From Actinoplanes sp. N902-109 (lineage in GTDB: Bacteria > Actinomycetota > Actinomycetes > Mycobacteriales > Micromonosporaceae), in contig NC_021191.1 of assembly GCF_000389965.1 (NCBI RefSeq), positions 4,279,501 through 4,343,500 of the forward strand: a stretch of 64,000 bases of DNA, read 5' to 3'. The stretch's first letter is position 1. The number at the start of each line of letters is the position of its first letter. The translations under genes were made by a program, and so were the position numbers. The notes under the pieces are model-generated. The model was not told the origin of the DNA and ran no database searches. It was given only the letters and a program-made list of their open reading frames with translations. Below, one piece after another: positions 25,660-33,500 of this stretch.

Positions 25660-27324
25660 TCACAGCGTGCCGGGGAGATCGGCGGCCCAGCCGTCGGCGA
25701 GCACGTCGATCAGCCGGTCGAGGTCGCGCCCGAAGGGGCGGTCCGCGGTTCCCGCCGGCAGCACCGCCGCCACCTCGTTCAACGCGGCGGCGACAGCCCC
25801 CGGCAGTCCGCCCTGCTCGCCGCCCAGGAGGCGCGCCTGGTGAACCGCGAGCAGCTCGCAGGCCAGGACGTCGCGCAGCCCCCCGACCGCCTCGCCCAGG
25901 CACTCGGCCGCCTCGAACCCGAAGCTTTGCACGTCCTCCTGACCCAGGGACGTCTCGATCGTCCCGCCCAGGGCCGGCAGGGTGAAACGCCGCAACCGGT
26001 GGGCGACGCCGGCCGCACGCTTGTGCACCGTGACCATGCCCGCGTGGGCGCCCGGCGTGTCCGACAGTTGCCGCGGCAGACCGGTGTGCGCCGGGTCGAG
26101 CAGCCGGTGCAGACGTGCCGTACCGACATCCGCAAGATGGACCAGTGCAGTCGTCAATGCACCGCACGCCGCCGCCAGGTCGGTGCCGGCGAAGCCCGCT
26201 GTGCCGACGAACCGGCCGTCGAGGTACGCCGGGGAGTCGGTGACCTCGGTCAGTGCCCGGTCCACGGCCGCTTCGAGGGCGGCTGTCGCCCGCAGCGCCG
26301 CGTCGAGCGCCGGAGCGGTGACCCGGAACGACACCGGCGCCTGCAGCGCACCGACCGGGCCGTCGCCGAGCAGCCGCAGCAAGGCGTCGGCGGCGGGGCT
26401 GCCCACCGTGAGCGGGTCCCGGTTCGCTCGTACGAGGGCGTGCGAGGCCGCCGCGACGACCATGTTCTGCGCGATCAGCGTGCGGGCGTGCTCGGTGGCG
26501 AGGATGGCGAGGCCGGTGAGTCCGGGCACGCCTTCGAGGAACGCGACACCCTCCTTGGCCTCGAACGACAGGGGCCGCAACCCGGCCGCGGCCAGCGCCG
26601 GCCCCGCGTCGGTTGTGCCGCGCGAGCCGTTTCCGGCGGCGGTCGGCGCCGATCCCGCGTCGGTTGTGCCGCGCGAGCCGTGTCCGGTGGTGGTCGGCGC
26701 CGATCCCGCGTCGGTTGCGTCGTGGGGGTTGTGTCCGGTGGTGGTCAGCGCCGGCCCTGCGTCGGTTGCGCCGTGGGGGTCGTGTCCGGCGGTGACCGGG
26801 AGGGGCGGTGAGGGACGGCCGGCCGCAGGGGGGAGGACCTCGCCCGTGCCGAGCAGGACGGCGCCTGCGTGGGCCAAGGGGATGATCTCGCCCGCGGCGC
26901 CGCTGCCCCGGGCGGGGATCGCCGGGATCACGTCGGCGTCGAGCAGGTCGATCACGTGTTGACAGAGGGCGGGGGAGACGCCGGCTGCGGGGTGCAGCAG
27001 CGTGCGGAGCCGGGTGGCGAGCAGGGCGCGGGCCTCCTCGCGGCGCAGCCAGGGGGCCGATCCCACAGCCCGGCCGGTCATCAGGGTGTCCTGGTGGCGT
27101 TGCTGGGCCTCCGGGTCGAGGCGGACGCCGGCCATGGCGCCCATGCCCGTGTTGACGCCGTACACAGGTTGATCGCCGGACAGGGCTTCCAGGAGGTGTT
27201 GACGGTGTGTCGTCAATGTATTGACGAGGGCGGGGGAAAGGGTGACCCGGCAGGTGCCGCGGGCCAGCTCCCCGATGATGCGGCGGTCGAGGTCGCCGGG
27301 GCTGGTCAGCTCGTGGTGGTCCAT
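25660..27324 (-). CDS. Histidine/aromatic ammonia-lyase-like protein lacking the MIO serine
   Basis: 554 aa, clearly of the HAL/PAL superfamily: VYGVNTGMGAM (catalytic Tyr loop), HQDTLMTGRAVGS, a C-terminal TSLGQEDVQSFGFEAAECL. But key positions are changed. The MIO triad Ala-Ser-Gly in GSVGASGDLAPLAH is here GSGAAGEIIPLAH, with Ala for the Ser that must cyclise. The SHAAG His is Arg (GRAVG), the LLNG Asn is Glu (FLEG), and the QDxYSxR Tyr is Val (QAPVSFR). By these signs it should not form the MIO cofactor. Residues about 176-245 are four 17-residue in-frame repeats inserted before AGLRPLSFEAKEG. Its ATG overlaps the stop of the upstream cyclodeaminase-like gene. Not a normal HutH. Confidence 0.82.
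   Translation of the reverse strand: MDHHELTSPGDLDRRIIGELARGTCRVTLSPALVNTLTTHRQHLLEALSGDQPVYGVNTGMGAMAGVRLDPEAQQRHQDTLMTGRAVGSAPWLRREEARALLATRLRTLLHPAAGVSPALCQHVIDLLDADVIPAIPARGSGAAGEIIPLAHAGAVLLGTGEVLPPAAGRPSPPLPVTAGHDPHGATDAGPALTTTGHNPHDATDAGSAPTTTGHGSRGTTDAGSAPTAAGNGSRGTTDAGPALAAAGLRPLSFEAKEGVAFLEGVPGLTGLAILATEHARTLIAQNMVVAAASHALVRANRDPLTVGSPAADALLRLLGDGPVGALQAPVSFRVTAPALDAALRATAALEAAVDRALTEVTDSPAYLDGRFVGTAGFAGTDLAAACGALTTALVHLADVGTARLHRLLDPAHTGLPRQLSDTPGAHAGMVTVHKRAAGVAHRLRRFTLPALGGTIETSLGQEDVQSFGFEAAECLGEAVGGLRDVLACELLAVHQARLLGGEQGGLPGAVAAALNEVAAVLPAGTADRPFGRDLDRLIDVLADGWAADLPGTL
26593..26796 (-). repeat. 51-bp in-frame tandem repeat, four copies
   Basis: GCGTCGGTTG recurs at 26606, 26657, 26708 and 26759, an exact 51-bp period inside the lyase-like gene. 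Each unit codes 17 residues such as TTGHGSRGTTDAGSAP. The last (3') protein unit merges with the native ALAAAGL segment, suggesting slippage duplication of that segment. Confidence 0.8.
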
Positions 27325-28328
27325 CAGCGGTACCGCAGTTCGGTGCCCACGCCGGCCGCTTCCGCCTTGGTGAGGACCAGGTGGGCCAGGGCGACATCGA
27401 GGATCGACAGGCCGCGGTGCCAGAACAGGATGCGTTCGGCGGGGGTCTCCCGGCCCGCTTTGCGGCCGGTCACGATGTCGCCGATCTGCGCGTACAGGGT
27501 CTGCTCGCTGAGGCGGCCGGTGTCGACGTGCGCGCGCAGGGCCCCGAAGCGCCCCGAGCGGGACTCGCGCCAGTCGTCCACGACGACCTTGTCCATCACG
27601 TCGAGCAAGTCGAGTTCGACCGCGCTGATGGTGCCGTACGGAACTACGAACGCGCCGGGCTGGACTGCCGCCGTACGCAGCAGGGGCTCGGGTTGGGTCA
27701 GGCGGGACGCCTCGACGAGGATGTCGGCCTCCGCGAAAGCCTCGTCCGCGCTGTCCACCGCGCGCACCGGCGTGGTGGTGACCTCGCGCAACCGGGCCGC
27801 AAAAGCCGCCCGGGACTCGGGGCGGCGGCTGGTCACCCGGATCTCCTCAAGCGGGAAGAGGCTGTCCAGCATGGTGACGTTGGCGAACGCCGTGCCGCGG
27901 GCACCGACGTGGCCGAGGATCCGCGCGTCCGGGCGGGCCAGGTGCTTGGCGCCGACGGCGGTCATCGCGCCGGTGCGCACCTCGGTGATCCAGGTGGCGT
28001 CCATGACGGCCAGCGGTACGCCGGTCGTCGAGTCGTACACGGTGACCAGGGCCAGCTCGCTGGGCAGTCCGTGTTGATAGTTGTTGACGAAGTCGCCCAC
28101 CACCTTGACGCCGCTCAACCCGTGCTCGCCGAGCGTGCCGACGTGCCCGCGCAGCACATTGAAGTGGCCCGCGCCGTCGTTGTCGGGCACGAGGTGGGTG
28201 CGCGGCTCGAACACGGTGCGGCCCTGCCCGTGCGCGCCGACCACCGCCTCCACCGCCGCGATCACCTCGGCCGGGCCGATGCCGAGGCCGTCGATGTCGG
28301 GGCCGGAGAGGAAGCGCAAGTGAATCAT
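27324..28328 (-). CDS. Ornithine cyclodeaminase / mu-crystallin family protein
   Basis: 334 aa. NAD(P)-dependent family that includes ornithine and lysine cyclodeaminases, alanine dehydrogenase and ketimine reductases. Seen: FEPRTHLVPD near the start, VKVVGDFVNNYQHGLPSELALVTVYDSTTGVPLAVMDATWITEVRTGAMTAVG (split here as the typical substrate strand, the D-A-xx-IT-xxRT-A signature), GHVGARGTAFANVTML for NAD binding, ITSRRPE-like VTSRRPESR after the second strand, and DDW. The frame continues upstream but family similarity starts at the ATG at 28328. Operon partner of the lyase-like gene (ATGA overlap). Only 12-24 bases separate it from the divergent monooxygenase start. Confidence 0.85.
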   Translation of the reverse strand: MIHLRFLSGPDIDGLGIGPAEVIAAVEAVVGAHGQGRTVFEPRTHLVPDNDGAGHFNVLRGHVGTLGEHGLSGVKVVGDFVNNYQHGLPSELALVTVYDSTTGVPLAVMDATWITEVRTGAMTAVGAKHLARPDARILGHVGARGTAFANVTMLDSLFPLEEIRVTSRRPESRAAFAARLREVTTTPVRAVDSADEAFAEADILVEASRLTQPEPLLRTAAVQPGAFVVPYGTISAVELDLLDVMDKVVVDDWRESRSGRFGALRAHVDTGRLSEQTLYAQIGDIVTGRKAGRETPAERILFWHRGLSILDVALAHLVLTKAEAAGVGTELRYR

Positions 28329-28352
28329 GGTTTCCAGCCTATGCTCGCTGTC

Positions 28353-29671
28353 ATGGGCAGGACACGGGTTGCCATCGCCGGTGCGGGCCCGACCGGGTTG
28401 TGGACCGGGCTGGTGCTGGCCCGGCGCGGTCATGACGTCACCATCGTCGACCGGGACCCGGGCCCGGCCCCGGACGGCTCGTGGGACCGGCGCGGGGTGA
28501 TGCAGTTCCATCACCCGCACGGCGTACGGCAGCAAGTGGTTGATGCACTTGACGCCGAGCTTCCCGACGTCAAGACGTCGATGGTGACGGCCGGTGCCGA
28601 GGTCTCGACGCGCGACGGTCAACCGGCCGGGCTGCGGACCCGGCGCAGCACGTTCGAGCGGGTCCTGCGGGCTGCCGCCGTCGCCGAGCCCGGGGTGACA
28701 TTGCGGCAAGGCACCGCCGAGGCTGTGCTGTGCGCCGGTGACCGGGCGGCCGGGCTGCGGGTGAGCGGCGCCGAGCTGCCCGCCGACCTGGTGATCAACG
28801 CCACCGGCCGGGCCGGACGGCTCGCCGAAGACCTGCGCGCTCCGGAAGAGGCCGCCGATTGCGGGGTCTCGTACGTGTCTCGTCAATATGAGCTGCTGCC
28901 CGGCGCCGAGCCCGGCGAGATCAGTTCGCCGGTCGGGTTGATCCGCCGCTTCGACGGCTACCTCGCCGTCGTGTTCCTGCAGGACGCCGGTACGGTGTCG
29001 GTCGTGCTGACCCGGCTCAGCGACGACGCGGAACGGGCGGGCTGCGCTTTCCCGCTGCGTACGAGGCGGCCGTGCGCGCGGTGCCCGTCCTCGCCGACTG
29101 GACCGACCCGCGCCGTACCCGGCCGATCACCGGTGTGCTGCCCGGCGTCCGGCTGCGCAACACCTACCGCGGGCAACTGGATGAGCGTGGCCGGGTGGCG
29201 CTGCCCGGGCTGGTGCATCTCGGCGACGCGGTCTGCACCACCAACCCGACCGCCGGGCGCGGCATCGCGACCTCGCTCAAACAGGCCCAGCGCCTGATCC
29301 GTGAGCTCGGTGAACACCCCGGCGACCCGGAGGCGGCCACGCTGGCTTTCGACGACTACTGCACCCGATACATCAGGCCTTGGTACGACGACCACGTCGC
29401 GTGGGACCCGGACGCCGTGCGCCAGCTCGCCGGGGCGGACGTCGACCTGAGCCGGCCGCTGACCTCCGGGCACATCACGGCCGCCGCCGACGCGGATCCC
29501 CGGCTCATGCCGCTGGTGGGGCCGTATCTGGCAATGTACGCGCTGCCGGCGACGCTGGTCGCGGCCGAGCCCCGGGCCCGCGCGATCTACGAGAAGGGCT
29601 GGCGGCCCGCCGTGGCCGACGGCCCTACCCGAGCCGACCTGGCCGAGGTGATCCGCACCGTCCCTCGCTGA
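28353..29671 (+). pseudogene. FAD-dependent monooxygenase (PHBH fold), one-base frameshift near 29040
   Basis: First part (from ATG 28353; another ATG at 28341): RVAIAGAGPTGLWTGLVLARRGHDVTIVDRDPG, the Rossmann GxGxxG and NAD(P)H/FAD Glu/Asp region, then LINATGR-like VINATGRAG. In the frame starting at 28353 the family pattern stops near 29040; the -1 frame resumes with LRFPAAYEAAVRAVPVLADW and carries VHLGDAVCTTNPTAGRGIATSL, the GD motif that binds FAD ribityl, to the TGA at 29669. One missing base in GGGCGGG (29035-29041) explains the break. Joined, the protein has about 440 residues, normal for class A flavin monooxygenases. Assembly error or true pseudogene. Divergent from the cyclodeaminase operon, likely same pathway. 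Confidence 0.75.
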
Positions 29672-29719
29672 CCCCTGCCGGGCGGCGGGCTCACGCCGGG
29701 AGATGGGCCCGCGCCGTCA

Positions 29720-29957
29720 GGTTGACTCGCGCTGCCACGTTGACTTGCGTTGACGGGTTGACTGGCGCTGCCATGGTGGCGTGCGCTGCCACGTTGACTC
29801 GCGCTGCCTCGTTGGCTTTGGGTTGACGGGTTGACTGGCGCTGCCATGGTGGCGTGCGCTGTCACGTTGACTCGCGCTGCCACGTTTGCTTGCGCTGACG
29901 GGTTGACTCGCGCTGTACGAATCGACGCGCTGATGGGCTGACGTGCGCTGACAGGTG
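29720..29957. repeat. 18-bp tandem repeat array, about 13 degenerate copies
   Basis: Units of the type sGTTGACtcGCGCTGcca follow each other from 29720, with a higher-order period of about 72 bp (compare 29751, 29824, 29896). Although 18 is a multiple of three and frames stay open, no start signal or recognisable protein supports a gene. Confidence 0.75.
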
Positions 29958-29978
29958 ACCCACGCGGAGGCGGGAGTG

Positions 29979-30450
29979 TGCCGCGCTCAGCAAACGGAAC
30001 CGCGCGGGGGGGTGGCGTGCAGGAGGGTCGGCCGGCTGGAGGGTGAGACGAGGGGTGACCCACGCGGAAGGGAATGCGCCGCGCTCATTGAACGGCGCCG
30101 CGAGCATGAGGGTGGGGGCGCTGGAGGGTGAGACGAGGGGGCAGCGTGCTGGAGGGTGAGACGGGGGCTGATGCGCGTGGAGGGGAGATGCGCCGCGCTC
30201 ATTGAACAGCGCCGCGCGGGTGAGGTGCGGCGTGCTGGAGGGTGAGACGGGGGCTGATGCGCGTGGAGGGGAGATGCGCCGCGCTCATTGAACAGCGCCG
30301 CGCGGGTGAGGGTCGGCGGGCTGGAGGGTGAGACGGGGGCTGATGCGCGTGGAGGGGAGATGCGCCGCGCTCAGCAAACGGCACCGCGTGGGTGAGGGGC
30401 GGCGGGCTGGAGGGTGAGACGAGGGCTGGCGCGCAGGGAGGGCGGGACAG
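29979..30450. repeat. 86-bp tandem repeat array, about five imperfect copies
   Basis: CGCCGCGCTC recurs at 30077, 30191, 30277 and 30363 (86-bp steps, one enlarged by a 28-bp internal duplication to 114), with a diverged copy at about 29980. Each unit holds GGAGGGTGAGACG and the CCGCGCTCA string that also forms an arm of the terminator at 30454. With the 18-bp array it makes the whole 29672-30507 stretch gene-free. Confidence 0.75.
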
Positions 30451-30453
30451 AAG

Positions 30454-30485
30454 CCGGCGCCGCGCTCAGCAGAGCGCGGCGCCGG
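30454..30485. terminator. Terminator hairpin, 14-bp perfect stem
   Basis: Arms 30454-30467 and 30472-30485 pair perfectly around an AGCA loop, 23 bases after the stop codon of the carboxylase gene on the minus strand. Its arm sequence is shared with the adjacent 86-bp repeats. Confidence 0.85.
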
Positions 30486-30507
30486 TCGGAGCGACGCAGG
30501 GGCGGGC

Positions 30508-33500
30508 TCAGCGCAGCCCGGCCTCGATGGCCTCGATGATGCGGGGGCGCAGCTCGGCGGCGCTGATGACGGCGTCCACCGAGCCCACCTCGACGGCGCG
30601 CTGGATGCTGTGGACGCGGTCGAACTCCGTGGCTACCTCGCCGAGCTTCTCGGCTCGGACCGAGGAGCGGGTCTCGTCCAGCTGGGCGGTCAGGGCGGCG
30701 CGGTCGGTGCCGGTGGCCGCGGCGGCTTGGGCTTCCAGGTCGCGGACCCGGGGGTCGGCGGCGGTGCGGGCGTTGACCTCGCCGGCGAAGACCACCGCTG
30801 CGGCCGGGGCGCCGCCCAGCACCGAGGCGAAGGAGCCTTCCAGGGCCAGCACCGTCATGTTCGGGTTGAGGGCCTTGGAGAAGACCACGAACGCGCCGCC
30901 GTGGTAGCGGGAGATGACGCAGAAGACGATCGGGCCGCGGAAGTTGACGATGGCGCGGCCGATCTCGGCGCCGTACTCCAGCTGGAGCTTGCGCATGGAT
31001 TCCGGGGAGCCGTCGAAACCGGACAGGTTGGCCAGCACCACCAGGGGGCGGTTGCCGCTGGCCGCGTTGATCGCCCGGGCCGCCTTCTTGGACGAGCGGG
31101 GGAACAGGGTGCCCGCGGTGTAGGTGTCCGGGCCGTCGGTGGGCGGGAAGCCGCGCCGGGGCACCGACCGGGACTCGATGCCGAGCAGGCAGACCGGGAT
31201 GCCGCCCAGGTGGACGTCCTGCACCGCGGCGGTCTCGGCGTCGGCCATGCCGGCCCAGCGTTCCAGGACGGGGTGATCCTGATCGGACAGCGCGCGCATC
31301 ACCGTACGGATGTCGAAGGCCTTCTTGCGGTCCGGGTTGTGGGCCGCGGAGAAGATCTGGCCGACCGTGGTGAAGTCGCTGCCCTCGACGCTGTGCGGGA
31401 AGTCCGAGATGTCGCGGTCGGCCGGGTCGGTGGTCTCGGCCCGGCGTGGTGCCTGCTCGCCCGGGGCGACGTACGTGTGGTTGTAGTAGGACATCAGCAC
31501 GTCGCGGGCGCCGACCAGGTCGGGGGCCCAGTACTGGGCCTGGCCGTTGGGGCCCATCACCCGGTCGTAACCGCCGATGCCGAAGTTGTCCTCGGCCGAG
31601 ACACCGCCGGAGAAGTCCAGCGACTGCTTGCCGGTGAGGACCATCGCCGAGTCCGGGGTCATCACCAGGATGCCGCGGGTGTGCATGAGCATGGTGGCTT
31701 CGGCGTTCCAGTACGGCTGCGCGCCCACGTTGATGCCCGCGACGACGATGTTGATCTCGCCGCCGTCCTGGGTGAACTCGACGATGCGCTTGAGTGCGGC
31801 GGCCACCCAGTCCATGTTCTCGGTGCCCGACTCCATGGAGATGCGCGCGCCCGCGGACAGCGCGTACCACTCCAGCGGCACACCCATCCGCTCGGCGAGG
31901 TCCAGCGCGGCGATCACCCGGCGGCACTCGGCCTCGGACAGCGCGCCCAGCGCCTTGGTGGGGTCGCCCAGCAGCACCACCCGGGTGATGCCGTCCGGGT
32001 GCCGCGGCGTCGGCGTGGTCACCACACCGGCGACGATGGCCGCCGAGTTGCGCCCCTTGGGCCGGTCGACCGGCACCAGCGTGTGCGTGTCGTCCAGGTC
32101 GTGCTCGACGAAACTGCCGAGCAGACCCGTGAGCTCGTACGGGTAGACCGTGTTGCGCGCCGCCGCCCGCAGCACCTTGAGCCGGTAGTCGTCCAGCGGC
32201 TCGAGCGGCTCGTCGGTGAGCTCGCCAAAGGTGACCTCGGCGCCCCCGGTGACGCCCAGCGAGATCCGGACGGCCGTCTTGACCAGCTGACCGGACCGCG
32301 GGTCACGCCGCCGCGCGATGAACTCGATCTCCTCCAGACCGGCACCCGCGGTCGTCGGCAGCACCCGGGCCGCCAGCATCTCGACCTCGTCGCGGGTGAT
32401 GGCGATCGGCGGCCACACGTACAGCACGATCCGGTTGGTGGAGAAACGGGCCCGCGACGGGCGCCGCGACTGCGCGCGGCGGATCGAGTCGAGGCAGGTC
32501 GCGATGATGTCCTCGGCGGTGGGCAGGGCCACCAGCCGGCCGTCCTGGTCGCGCAGCTCGGTCAGGTCGCGCACCTGGGCGAAGGCCACCAGCCGGTCGT
32601 CCGAGCGGTTCTCCCGGGCGACCGCCTGGAACAGGTAGACCTCCTCGTCGGCGGCGGGCAGCCGGGTGAGGTCGAACTTGCGCAGCCGCTCCAGCTGCAT
32701 GCGCTCGGCGATGTACGGGTGCAGCCCGCGGATCAGCCGTTCCTCGGCGAAGCCGGTGGCGGCGGGGCGGAAGGTGAAGTGGTGGTGCATGACCGCGCCG
32801 TTGCGCCCGGCCACGGTGGCGGTCACCCGCCGTACCCGGTCGGGCAGTGGCTGGGCGCTGATCACCTCGGTCAGCGCGGCGGCCATGGTGTCGGAGTCCT
32901 CGGACTGGCTCTCCCAGGCGAGGTAGATGTCGGCGTCGACCGGGTCGTCACCGGCGGCCACCTCGGCCAGCCCGCGCAGCACGCTGGCCAGCGCGTCGAA
33001 CCCGGCGGCGGCCGAGACCACCCGCGAGTCGGCGCGCTGGGCGACCACGAAGGTGACGCCCGCGGCCTGCTGGTGCCGGATGTCGCTGATGCCCTTGTTG
33101 CCGTAGTAGCGCCGGTTGAGCACCTCGAGCATGACCGTGTTGTCCAGGTCGGTGCGGATCAGCCGCTGGCCCAGCAGCCGGACCAGTGGCTCGGTGCTGC
33201 GGACCATCTCGGCGATGCGCTCGCCCCGGTCCGCCGCGTCCGGGTGCTGGTCGAGGTGGCGCAGGTGGCGGCGCACCCCGGCGTACACGATCGCGCGGTT
33301 GCGCCGCAGCAGCGGCTGGGCGAACCAGGCGAAGACCACGCCGCGGGCCAGGTCGGCGACCACCGGGAAGCGCACCTGGGTGCTGGCGATCAGGCGTTCC
33401 AGGGCCAGGCCGACCGACTCGCGCAGGGCGTCCTCCGGCGGCGCCTCGGCCAGCCACGCCCGCAGCAGCGCCGTGATGACCTTGACGTCCGCCGAGGACC

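Noticed and set aside
25660..27324. Annotation as functional histidine ammonia-lyase (hutH)
   Set aside because: The MIO serine and other catalytic residues are absent and no other hut genes are nearby.
29720..29957. Protein-coding repeat gene in the 18-bp array
   Set aside because: Open frames follow from the period of 18, but there is no start signal, no domain and no bias towards one frame.
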